Positions 1 through 6,947 of a DNA stretch of 17,712 nucleotides are shown here, piece after piece. How positions within the stretch are numbered: the first letter of the stretch is position 1; each line of letters opens with the position of its first letter. The stretch is from Candidatus Zipacnadia bacterium (GTDB lineage Bacteria > Armatimonadota > Zipacnadia > Zipacnadales > Zipacnadaceae). The notes under the pieces are model-generated. The model ran no database searches and was not told where the DNA came from. It saw only the letters and a list, made by a program, of their open reading frames with translations. The stretch spans positions 1-17,712 of the forward strand of contig JALGTI010000019.1 in the NCBI GenBank assembly GCA_029821455.1. Direction: 5' to 3'. The position numbers were made by a program, and so were the translations under genes.

Positions 1-2
1 TG

Positions 3-737
3 GCGACCGAGGAGCCATATCGGGAGCGCGTACGGCTGTTTGCCCGCGCCTTCCAGTATCTCCAGGCCTTCCAGAGACTGCTGGCGACTGAGCAGCGTTT
101 TGACTTCGTGGCTTCGGCCAAAGCATACGATGAGATGCAGGCCATCGTGGATGAGTTTATAGCCTATGACCCGCCCCTGTTCAGCCAGTACACTGCCCCG
201 CGCTACCTGCCACGCTTCTGGAAGCAAGGAGCTTATGAGGGCCGCGAGCGCACCACCGGTGGCAACGAGTTGGTGGTGGGCTTCCCTGATGAATGGGAGT
301 TTTTCCTGGACCCGGATGGTGTGGGCGAGGAGGAGGGGCTGTATCTGCCCGGCCTCACGGGCGGCAACTGGCAGACGATCAAGACATACTCGGCAACCTG
401 GTCGGATCAGGGCTTGCGTTACTACCGGGGGCAAGCATGGTATCGTCAGACGGTGAGGGTACCAGCCCGCTTCCGTGGGCGTCAGTTGTTCATCTGGTTT
501 GGCAGCGTGGATGAAAGCGCCAAGGTATGGGTGAACGGCAAGCTGGTCGGAGAGCATGGTGCCGACGCCTTCCATGCCTTTGAATTCGATATCACTGATA
601 CGGTACAATTCGGGCAGCCGAATGTAGTTGTGGTGAAGGCAACCAACAAGTTCGTGGATGAATTGGGCACGGGTGGGATCATCAGACCGGTGATGATCTG
701 GGCCAAGGTGCCTGGTGCCAAAAGTAATGTGGACTGA
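3..737 (+). CDS. C-terminal part of a DUF4838-like protein with GH2-type sugar-binding jelly roll (5' partial)
   Basis: The frame is open from base 3 with no stop, so the gene begins left of the window; the GTG at 108 is internal and not a real start. The first ~60 codons are helical (RVRLFARAFQYLQAFQRLL), as in the helical segment of DUF4838 proteins. The rest looks like the galactose-binding-like beta sandwich found in glycoside hydrolase family 2: a Trp/Tyr-rich part (YYRGQAWYRQTVRVP) followed by the typical strand set FIWFGSVDESAKVWVNGKLV, then FDITDTV and NVVVVKATN. Such proteins act on, or bind, polysaccharides, usually outside the cytoplasm. The catalytic part, if any, lies outside the window. 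It ends 8 bases before the next gene, so the two are probably co-transcribed. The domain call is recognition by pattern; the enzymatic role is unknown. Confidence 0.75.
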   Translation, partial: ATEEPYRERVRLFARAFQYLQAFQRLLATEQRFDFVASAKAYDEMQAIVDEFIAYDPPLFSQYTAPRYLPRFWKQGAYEGRERTTGGNELVVGFPDEWEFFLDPDGVGEEEGLYLPGLTGGNWQTIKTYSATWSDQGLRYYRGQAWYRQTVRVPARFRGRQLFIWFGSVDESAKVWVNGKLVGEHGADAFHAFEFDITDTVQFGQPNVVVVKATNKFVDELGTGGIIRPVMIWAKVPGAKSNVD

Positions 738-745
738 CGAGGTGA

Positions 746-1957
746 ATGGCCTTGACGGATGGCGAGCGTGAGAAGGCCTTAGCACGGGCAGCCCAGCATA
801 TCTTCTCTCTGGGTCTGGACGATGCTGCTGCCCAGCTTTGCCAGGCTAATATGACCTACGGCCTGGCCAAGCTGCACTACCTGCAGCGCGACATGGGCCT
901 GCCCGCCGATGCTACCTTCATCGGCTCGCCTGATATGACCATCACCCGCAACAGCGCGCGCTGGGCGGCCGGCATCGGCTACGGGGGCAAGATCTGCTGG
1001 GGTGATGGCAGCGCGCCGGTCATCGTGCTGGATGTCAAGCCCAATGTCTGCGGAATGCTGGTCGGCGGGCTGGAGGAGCGTCCGGATCTGGACGAGACGG
1101 CCCGCCGCATCCACGCCCTCAGCACCAATCACATCGAGCTTGATGGCATTCCCCTGAACTGGGATTTCGTCAAGGGCAATCACTTCATTGATGTTTTCTC
1201 TGTGGCCGAGACAGCAACGGGTGTGAGCCTGCTGCCCTATGTGTTCGTCATCCACTGTGCGGCGCCGGAGATACGCAGCTCATCAGACTTCGGCCTGGGC
1301 CTCTACTGGGACGATAGCCCCGCTCTGGGGGAACTGGCTGAGGTTCTTGAGACGCCGTGGGGGGCGCTGCATATTCTGCGCGACGAGGCGGCCGACGCCT
1401 ACTGGCATTGCCACCAGTTTGCTGAGCAGTTCTCCCTGCGGCGTAAACTCCTGGCCGCTGAACGTATCTTCGGTGACTTCGCGCTCATCAGCAACACAGT
1501 GCATCAGAAGCTGCTGAACCCCAATGAAATCCTGCTGGGCTGCCACGATACCTCCGAGGGCGATGTGCTCTTCCCCTTTATGTTGCGGGCTGACCTGCCC
1601 GGCTACTTGATGAAAGGCCATCCCAATCTGGATGATGCGCAGATTGAGGCACTGGGCTTCAAAGCGCGGGCGACCAAGCTCGGTGTGCTGGAACGACTGC
1701 GCGGTGCCAACATTCTCCCTCACGGAGCCGGATATGCGCTGCCCGGCCTGCGGGGCCTCAAGCGCGTCATCGAGGCCGGCCCCAAGCGCTATTTCGTGAT
1801 GGAGAGTGCTGTTTCAGGCCAGGAGCTGATCATCTCCGACCTCCACGATCTGGCCGGCGCTCAGTACCGCGGTGAAGAGGTACTGGCGCGTGCGCTGGAG
1901 TGCGGGCTGGGCAGCGTCGCTGCGACCCTGCAACCACTATACGTTCTCAAGGCCTGA
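746..1957 (+). CDS. Hypothetical protein, probable compact and divergent RtcB-fold protein
   Basis: 403 aa, ATG start with a gacgaggtg ribosome-binding site just upstream. I do not recognise a named family, but the order of motifs follows RtcB, the 3'-phosphate RNA ligase. They are D96...NVCGM with C102 (RtcB DxxCG), GNHFIDV with N145/H146 (RtcB GNHF), VFVIHC with H170 (RtcB VMxHxGSR), NTVHQK with H253 (RtcB CxHN), and LPHGAGY with H326 (RtcB SHGAGR, the guanylylated His). Spacings between the last four (24, 83, 73 residues) are close to those of Pyrococcus RtcB (31, 95, 75). The D-to-C spacing is 6 rather than 3, and the RtcB GSRG and GSM motifs are not evident, so the fold may be kept with a changed activity. 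A true ligase, another nucleotidyl-transfer enzyme, or chance are all possible. No archease or RNA-repair partner is adjacent. Confidence 0.6.
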   Translation: MALTDGEREKALARAAQHIFSLGLDDAAAQLCQANMTYGLAKLHYLQRDMGLPADATFIGSPDMTITRNSARWAAGIGYGGKICWGDGSAPVIVLDVKPNVCGMLVGGLEERPDLDETARRIHALSTNHIELDGIPLNWDFVKGNHFIDVFSVAETATGVSLLPYVFVIHCAAPEIRSSSDFGLGLYWDDSPALGELAEVLETPWGALHILRDEAADAYWHCHQFAEQFSLRRKLLAAERIFGDFALISNTVHQKLLNPNEILLGCHDTSEGDVLFPFMLRADLPGYLMKGHPNLDDAQIEALGFKARATKLGVLERLRGANILPHGAGYALPGLRGLKRVIEAGPKRYFVMESAVSGQELIISDLHDLAGAQYRGEEVLARALECGLGSVAATLQPLYVLKA

Positions 1958-2035
1958 TAGGAAGGAATCCCACAACTCAGCTCGAATTGGTTTCAACCGT
2001 TCGAGGCACATCAGAGGCACAGTCAGACTACTGAC

Positions 2036-2051
2036 AAGGGTGATTGAATTG
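2036..2051 (+). promoter_or_regulatory. Ribosome-binding site deciding the TTG start of the MDR gene
   Basis: AAGGG at 2036-2040 lies 8 bases before TTG 2049. This places the start after the long non-protein-like stretch that would be read from the ATG at 1872. Confidence 0.5.
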
Positions 2052-3083
2052 GCAGAGCGATATAGAGGCAAAGCAATTGTTTTCACACGGCCGCTTCACG
2101 CCGAGGTGCACGAGGATGTGGGGATGCCAGAGATGGACGACAATGGAGTGGTGCTCAAGACCATCTACAGTGGCCTCAGTCGCGGCACCGAACTCGACCT
2201 CTACTCCGGGCAGATGCACAGCAAGCCGCCACATTGTGAGTGGTATCCGATGCTGCCGGGCTATATGCCGGTGGGCGAGGTGATTGAGGTTGGCAGCAAT
2301 GTGGAGCATCTGCAGGAGGGTGACCTGGCGTACGTCTCAAATCTATTCCGTGGCTTTGAGGAACCCTACTGCTGTGCCTGGGCCGGCCACACCGAATATG
2401 TGGTTGTCTCAGACCACAGCCACACCATCGGGGCCAAGCGGGCAGTCAAGGTCCCCGAGGGGATTGACCCCAAAACCGCGTCCATTGCGCTACTGGCCGC
2501 AATCGCGTACCACGGCATTTCAGCCAAGGTTAAGCCCGAGGCTGGCGATACCGTGCTGGTTGTGGGCCAGGGAGGCATTGGCAATGCCGCAGCGCAGCTT
2601 TGCCAGGCCGCCGGCGCGCGGGTGATCGTTGCCGACCTGTGCGAGAATCGCCTGGAACGAGCCCGGGAGGCTGGCATTAAGCAGGCCATCAATACCTCGA
2701 AGGTGGACCTCTGGGAGACGGTAACGGAGCTGTGTGATGGCCAGATGCCGAACAAGCTGATAGAGGTCACCGGCGAGCCGGATGTCCTGGAGGATGTCCT
2801 GGCGCATGCTCCCGGCAACAGCCTGGTGCACGCGCAGGGGATGTACTTAGAGCCCATCCACCTCTACATACCCGACACGCTGTTCGGCAAGAATATGACG
2901 TTCACCGGCACTGTCGGCGAGAGTCCCGAGATGGTGGAGACTATCTTCCAGATGATGCTTGATGGCAAACTAAAGATGGATTACCTCATCTCGAGAACGT
3001 ACTCGTACGAACAGGCCACTGAGGCCTACGACTGGATCTATCATCACCCTGAAGAGGGTGTTACGCTGGTCTTTGAGTGGTAG
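2049..3083 (+). CDS. Medium-chain dehydrogenase/reductase lacking catalytic zinc ligands
   Basis: 344 aa from the TTG at 2049, which has aaggg at 2036-2040 as ribosome-binding site; a GTG at 2040 is the alternative. The frame runs upstream to an ATG at 1872 inside the previous gene, but those codons do not look like protein and would add an unlikely extension. The protein has an N-terminal GroES-like fold and a Rossmann domain with VGQGGIGNAAAQLC at about 172-185; Asp196 at the end of the second strand favours NAD(H). The usual CxxTD/E zinc motif reads SGLSRGTELD and the usual GHE reads GYMPVGEV, so the catalytic zinc site is absent. A YPMLPGYMPVGEV motif of this kind is common in zinc-less MDR proteins. 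It probably oxidises or reduces a sugar or polyol derivative, since a TIM-barrel sugar isomerase follows; the substrate cannot be named. Confidence 0.85.
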   Translation: MAERYRGKAIVFTRPLHAEVHEDVGMPEMDDNGVVLKTIYSGLSRGTELDLYSGQMHSKPPHCEWYPMLPGYMPVGEVIEVGSNVEHLQEGDLAYVSNLFRGFEEPYCCAWAGHTEYVVVSDHSHTIGAKRAVKVPEGIDPKTASIALLAAIAYHGISAKVKPEAGDTVLVVGQGGIGNAAAQLCQAAGARVIVADLCENRLERAREAGIKQAINTSKVDLWETVTELCDGQMPNKLIEVTGEPDVLEDVLAHAPGNSLVHAQGMYLEPIHLYIPDTLFGKNMTFTGTVGESPEMVETIFQMMLDGKLKMDYLISRTYSYEQATEAYDWIYHHPEEGVTLVFEW

Positions 3084-3100
3084 ACCAACTGGCGAACGAC

Positions 3101-3119
3101 CGCGGGCGGGACGCCCGCG
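3101..3119. repeat. GC-rich perfect hairpin, 8-bp stem with GGA loop
   Basis: CGCGGGCG, loop GGA, CGCCCGCG, in the 80-base gap between the dehydrogenase and the isomerase gene. No T-run follows on either strand, so it is not a typical intrinsic terminator. Its compact palindromic form resembles dispersed REP-like intergenic elements; only one copy is visible in this window. Confidence 0.55.
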
Positions 3120-3163
3120 CCACGCGAGAGCTTATGCTACCTATTTAGGGAGGAGAGTGTAAA

Positions 3164-3970
3164 GTGCCGAAATTCGCATGTGCGGCATGGGGCTTCCGCG
3201 AATATACGCCGGCTCAATATTTCGCGGCCGCCAAGAAGCTAGGCCTTGATTTCGTAGAGATTAACCTCGACGAGGGCGAGACTCAGCATCTCTCGCCCTC
3301 TGACTCGGATGCTGAACTGCAAAAGGCCGTCCGGCAAGCCACCGATGAGGGCATCAAGATCGTGTCTGTGGCCGGGGGCAATGACTTCACCTCGCCCGAT
3401 GCGTCAGCGCGGGCAAAGCAGGTGAACGCAGTCAAGCGTCAGCTTGATGTCTGCGCCGTCCTGGGAGCGGAGATACTGCGTATCTTCGCCGGCTGGGCAG
3501 GGGACAAGGAGGTGCGGGATGAGACGTTTGGCTGGGTAACTGACTGCCTGCTGGAGCTGGCGCCGCATGCAGAGCAGCTTGGTGTCACCGTCGGCCTGGA
3601 AAACCACGGCGGGACGACGAAGACAGGTGCAGAGTGTATGCGCCTGGTGCAGGGCGTGCCCGAAATAGTCGGCCTCAACTATGACCCGGCGAACTTTCGG
3701 CACACTGACGAGGACCCGCTGTCAGCGCTGCTGGTCAGTCGCGAGCGGATCGTGTACACCCACTGGAAGGATGTCAAGCTGGTGAAGGGCGAGTGGGAGT
3801 ACTGCGCGATGGGCGAGGGTATCATCGCCTGGCAGCCAATTGTGAATGAACTGCTGGGCTTCTACGACGGCTACTGGGCCATCGAGTACGAGGACCCCAG
3901 CGATGTCGAGCGCGGGACGAAAGCATGCCTGGATTGCCTACAGGACGCCGTGGCGAAGGCCGGCCCCTGA
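3164..3970 (+). CDS. Sugar phosphate isomerase/epimerase-type TIM barrel (xylose isomerase-like, AP endonuclease 2 superfamily)
   Basis: 268 aa with GTG start and a strong ggagga ribosome-binding site (tagggaggagagtgtaaa). The sequence shows the family's metal-site pattern: E146 in VGLENHGG, D174 in LNYDPANF, H200 in YTHWKDV and E241 in WAIEYED. The TIM barrel strands begin with FACAAWGFREYTP. Members isomerise or epimerise ketoses, inosose or related polyols in the cytoplasm using a divalent metal ion. The neighbour upstream is a dehydrogenase, a pairing typical of polyol or keto-sugar catabolism, and a carbohydrate-binding protein lies further upstream. The exact substrate cannot be read from the sequence. 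Confidence 0.88.
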   Translation: MPKFACAAWGFREYTPAQYFAAAKKLGLDFVEINLDEGETQHLSPSDSDAELQKAVRQATDEGIKIVSVAGGNDFTSPDASARAKQVNAVKRQLDVCAVLGAEILRIFAGWAGDKEVRDETFGWVTDCLLELAPHAEQLGVTVGLENHGGTTKTGAECMRLVQGVPEIVGLNYDPANFRHTDEDPLSALLVSRERIVYTHWKDVKLVKGEWEYCAMGEGIIAWQPIVNELLGFYDGYWAIEYEDPSDVERGTKACLDCLQDAVAKAGP

Positions 3971-4026
3971 GGCAACAACGATAGCAGAATTCATCCAGTC
4001 GGCACACCAAGGCAAGGGGGATTCTT

Positions 4027-4860
4027 ATGGGCAAGCTATGCCCGCATTGCGGGATGGAAAGCGACACGGATGATGTTTGCAGTTGGTGCGGCAAGGCGCT
4101 GGCGGCCGAGCAGGCGGAGACGCCGGCCGCTTCCGATGAGTTGCCGTCTGCGCCCGGCAAGGGGCGTCGCGCTCACCACGAAGGGGCAGCCGCAGCCCTG
4201 GTCGCGGCAGAGGCCGCACGCAGGTCAGTGCCCGTGTGGCCGAAATATGCGGCCGGTGCCGGCCTGCTCGTTCTGTTTATTATGGCCTGGTCGGTGTTCA
4301 GCCTGATCGCCAAGAGCAAGCCGCCGCTGGAGCCCACAGGGTGGCAACAGGTGCAAACCCAGACAAACGAACTGTCTCTGGAGGTGCCCACTAACTGGAA
4401 GTTCTCGACCTCCGGGGCCGGTGGCAGCTTTGAGAAGGCCTTCGTGAGGAGCGGCAAGTCATGTGAAGTGACCATCTTCGGCAGCGGGACACTAGGCGCG
4501 ATGGGCGATATTTCCGGGGCCAGCCGTGCAGTTTCGGCAGAAACGCCTCTGGAGAAACGCCCTGAAGGGAAGCTCCACGCACAACTCGGCGGATTCGAAG
4601 AAGATAACGATCCACACTACGCTGAGGACGAAATGCAGGCTGTCACCTTTATGGGGGCGGCAGCAGCCTATTCAGTCTATACCACCAGCAAGCGCGCCGG
4701 CGTGTTCTCGGTCAAGATTAAGGGCTGGCGGCTGACAGTACCCGGCATCGGCGATTATTCATACAACGTGCACGCGCAGTGCCCGGCCAAGCACTGGGAT
4801 GAATTTGAGCCGATTGCCCAACGGATACTGCAAAGCGTAACACCCGGCGGCGGTCAGTAA
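4027..4860 (+). CDS. Zinc-ribbon protein with single transmembrane anchor and unknown extracytoplasmic domain
   Basis: 277 aa, ATG start preceded by aaggggg. Residues 5-21 form a zinc ribbon (CPHCGMESDTDDVCSWCG) with two CxxC knuckles. An Ala/Pro-rich, charged linker follows to about 70, then one hydrophobic segment at about 74-95 (YAAGAGLLVLFIMAWSVFSLIA) and a ~180-residue domain. That domain begins with GWQQVQTQTNELSLEVPTNW, a form seen in PsbP/DUF1795-like membrane-associated domains (weak resemblance). The topology would place the ribbon in the cytoplasm and the C-terminal domain outside. It is the last + strand gene before the convergent minus-strand cluster. I do not know its function. 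Confidence 0.8.
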   Translation: MGKLCPHCGMESDTDDVCSWCGKALAAEQAETPAASDELPSAPGKGRRAHHEGAAAALVAAEAARRSVPVWPKYAAGAGLLVLFIMAWSVFSLIAKSKPPLEPTGWQQVQTQTNELSLEVPTNWKFSTSGAGGSFEKAFVRSGKSCEVTIFGSGTLGAMGDISGASRAVSAETPLEKRPEGKLHAQLGGFEEDNDPHYAEDEMQAVTFMGAAAAYSVYTTSKRAGVFSVKIKGWRLTVPGIGDYSYNVHAQCPAKHWDEFEPIAQRILQSVTPGGGQ

Positions 4861-4925
4861 ACCGACCACACCAGCAGGCCGGAAATCCCCTGGTAACAAT
4901 CAGCAGCCCTATCCCCACTGCTCTC
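4861..4925. other. Convergent intergenic gap without a recognised terminator
   Basis: 65 bases between the ends of two converging transcription units. No strong hairpin with a T-run is visible; only weak short inverted repeats (ACCAG...CTGGT) occur. Confidence 0.4.
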
Positions 4926-5729
4926 TCAGACTTCCAGCTTGCCCTCACGGCTGGCGGTGATGTAGTTCATACACCACTCATCCTTGCCAGCTAGGGCCTC
5001 GGCAGCCAGCGCCTCGGCCATAATCTGTTTGTCCAGCGGGTCCATAACGGCCGAGTCCAGACCGGCCCCGATAGCCAGCGTCAGGAAGGCGCGGTTGAGC
5101 AGCTTGCGATTGGGCAGCCCGAACGAGATGTTGCTCAGGCCGGCGGTGATGTGACACTCCGGACTGTACTCGCGGACAGCTTGGATAGCCTGCAGGATAT
5201 GTCCAGCGACTTCAGGCTGAGTGCTCAGGGGGGCGATCACGGGGTCGAGGAATATTTTCTCGGCAGCGATACCGGCGTCCACCAGCGTATCAATCAGCCG
5301 CTTGGCGGTCTCTTCGCGCTGACCGGCCGCGTTGGGCATACCGCCGTCATCCAGCGCCAGGGCCACCACGTTGATATCGGCCTCCTTGACTACCGGGAGC
5401 ATAATCGCCAGCCGCTCGCTCTCCAGGGTGATGGAGTTGATCATTGCCATTGCGCTACCGGTGTACGCCGCGATGCCCGCTCTCACAGCCTCAGCATTCG
5501 GGGTATCAAAGGCAATCGGCTTGTCGGTGGCGGCTTGCACTGTCTCTACCAGCCAGACCAGGTCCGCCACTTCCTGCTCGCCCACAGTGCCGGGGTTGCA
5601 GTCAATGAAGTCCGCACCAGCCTCATCCTGACGCCGCGCCAGGTCGGCGATGTAGTCAGCATCCTTGCTGGCGATGGCCGCCTTGATTTTCTTACGCGTG
5701 CCGTTAATCAGTTCACCGATGACAATCAT
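4926..5729 (-). CDS. acsE: Methyltetrahydrofolate:corrinoid methyltransferase (AcsE/MeTr-like, pterin-binding)
   Basis: 267 aa from ATG 5729 (MIVIGELING, matching the family N-terminus); an upstream ATG at 5747 adds only MEAKAT, and the longer open frame runs into the neighbour and is not coding. It aligns along its whole length with acetogen MeTr: D75 in AFDTPN, N98 in MINSIT, D162 in LDPVI, N200 in GLSNIS, FGLPNRKLLNRAFL and a GLDSAVMDPLD end. These are the methyl-THF binding residues of the family. It transfers the N5-methyl of methyl-THF to cob(I)alamin on a corrinoid protein, or the reverse. It is the last gene of a run that includes the full methyl branch, downstream of metF. No corrinoid protein, CODH/ACS or methionine synthase gene is seen here, so the acceptor is unknown. 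Confidence 0.92.
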   Translation of the reverse strand: MIVIGELINGTRKKIKAAIASKDADYIADLARRQDEAGADFIDCNPGTVGEQEVADLVWLVETVQAATDKPIAFDTPNAEAVRAGIAAYTGSAMAMINSITLESERLAIMLPVVKEADINVVALALDDGGMPNAAGQREETAKRLIDTLVDAGIAAEKIFLDPVIAPLSTQPEVAGHILQAIQAVREYSPECHITAGLSNISFGLPNRKLLNRAFLTLAIGAGLDSAVMDPLDKQIMAEALAAEALAGKDEWCMNYITASREGKLEV

Positions 5730-5773
5730 CGTTGCCTTTGCCTCCATGTCAATGCGCGTCCCGACAGATGCCC

Positions 5774-6703
5774 CTACACTGTGGCTTGAGCCCTCACCAG
5801 CGCGGTCAGCGCCTCGTTGAGCGGTGCTGCCAGGCCAGCTTGTTGGGCCTGGTGTGCAATGTAGCCATTGATACTGTCTGTCTCTGTTCGGCGCCCTGCT
5901 TCCACATCCTGCAGCATCGAAGACTTGTTGGAAGCAGTGCGCTCGCAGACCTGTTCCACGAGGGCGTAGGGGTCGAAGTGCCCCCAACCGATGCCGAGCT
6001 GCGACCCCACCTCGTACGTCTCCTCCGCCACCATCCTGAGAAGCTGACGCAGGTCAGCGTTATCGAGCAGTTCGCCATTGCGTCGGTGCGTGAGGGCGGT
6101 GAGTGGATTGATGGCCGCATTGACCAGAGCCTTGCGCCACAGCAGGGCGTCAACATCAGTTTCTGTTCGTGCAACCAGACCCGCCGAGCTGAGGATTCCG
6201 GCCACCTGCTGCGCTAATTCTTCATCACCGGCCGGACTGCCCAAGGCAATCTCGCCCCTGGCAGCCACCTTCACCTTGCCTGTATCCAGCAGGGTTGCAC
6301 CAGCCGTGGTCGCTCCGGCCAGCATCTGCGCCAGGGGGATGCAATCAGCTATCTGCTGGTAGTTGCCGAGGCCGTTCTGCAGCGTGAGGACCGCTGTGCT
6401 TTCGCCGACCAGTGCGGCAGAATGTTGCGTGGCCGCTAAAGTGTCGTAGGCCTTAGTGAGAATAACTACCAACGCAGCACTGCCCAACAACTCAGCTTCC
6501 GCCTGGCAGGGCACGTGAACCGTGCGCTCTTGCTCCTGTTCAACCAGGATTACTCCCTGGCGCGCAATTTCGGCTGCTCGCTCGCGCCGATAGTCCAGCA
6601 GCGCCACCTCTCCCCCACCTTCGGTCAGCAGCGCAGCGTACAAGCAGCCCATAGCGCCAGGGCCAACGATGACGATCCTATTGTCTACGCCGTCGGCGCT
6701 CAT
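5774..6703 (-). CDS. panE: 2-dehydropantoate 2-reductase family protein (PanE/ApbA)
   Basis: 309 aa from ATG 6703; a TTG at 6709 is a possible alternative start. It contains the Rossmann motif RIVIVGPGAMGCLYAALL and TKAYDT, and the PanE signature LWRKALVNAAINPLTAL with the catalytic Lys (K191 in this numbering) and the two Asn residues. PanE reduces ketopantoate to pantoate with NADPH in coenzyme A synthesis. In the cell ketopantoate comes from PanB, which uses methylene-THF as one-carbon donor, so the gene fits a folate one-carbon operon. The family also includes other ketoacid reductases, and panB is not in the window. The 5' end overlaps the upstream small ORF by about 26 bases, suggesting translational coupling. 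Confidence 0.88.
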   Translation of the reverse strand: MSADGVDNRIVIVGPGAMGCLYAALLTEGGGEVALLDYRRERAAEIARQGVILVEQEQERTVHVPCQAEAELLGSAALVVILTKAYDTLAATQHSAALVGESTAVLTLQNGLGNYQQIADCIPLAQMLAGATTAGATLLDTGKVKVAARGEIALGSPAGDEELAQQVAGILSSAGLVARTETDVDALLWRKALVNAAINPLTALTHRRNGELLDNADLRQLLRMVAEETYEVGSQLGIGWGHFDPYALVEQVCERTASNKSSMLQDVEAGRRTETDSINGYIAHQAQQAGLAAPLNEALTALVRAQATV

Positions 6704-6947
6704 ATTCAATCAGCTTCTCATTACCCAGGTGGTAGCGCCAGCGCCGCTCCCCGAGGCGCTCCAGCTTTCCTGACGCCAGGTAGCGCCGCCGCCGGGCCGC
6801 TGCCACCGCAAACAGCGCCTCCCACTCGTCATCGCTGCGAGGGCGCCTGCGAATTGCGCGGCGCTCCCGCATGGCAGCAGGTGGCGGAATGCTTTTCGTC
6901 TGTGCCCGCAACCTCTTCCACTCCTCAAGACTCCGTGGCTGGGGCAT
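6678..6947 (-). CDS. Small Arg-rich basic protein of unknown function
   Basis: 89 aa (MPQPRSLEEWKRLRAQ...YERRRRRQ). The open frame extends to 7061, but the ATG at 6947 has GGAGG 10 bases upstream and starts 23 bases before the stop of the previous gene, so it is the likely start. It is strongly basic, with runs RRAIRRRPR, AARRRRY and a final RRRRRQ, separated by an acidic SDDEWEAL stretch. I recognise no family; it does not resemble the HEPN or winged-helix partners usually found with such nucleotidyltransferases. Placement suggests it works with, or was carried along with, the upstream nucleotidyltransferase; nucleic acid binding is a guess from charge only. It could also be a spurious frame in GC-rich DNA, but the start/stop overlaps on both sides favour a real gene. 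Confidence 0.55.
   Translation of the reverse strand: MPQPRSLEEWKRLRAQTKSIPPPAAMRERRAIRRRPRSDDEWEALFAVAAARRRRYLASGKLERLGERRWRYHLGNEKLIEYERRRRRQ

Noticed and set aside
1872..2048. Long N-terminal extension of the dehydrogenase from ATG 1872
   Set aside because: It overlaps the end of the previous gene, its residues do not look like MDR sequence, and a ribosome-binding site stands before TTG 2049.
5151..5789. Plus-strand open frame of 212 codons
   Set aside because: It lies antisense to the methyltransferase, has no family resemblance and no ribosome-binding site.
5730..5987. Extended N-terminus of the methyltransferase
   Set aside because: It runs into the panE gene in another frame; the MeTr family starts at the MIVIGE motif at 5729.
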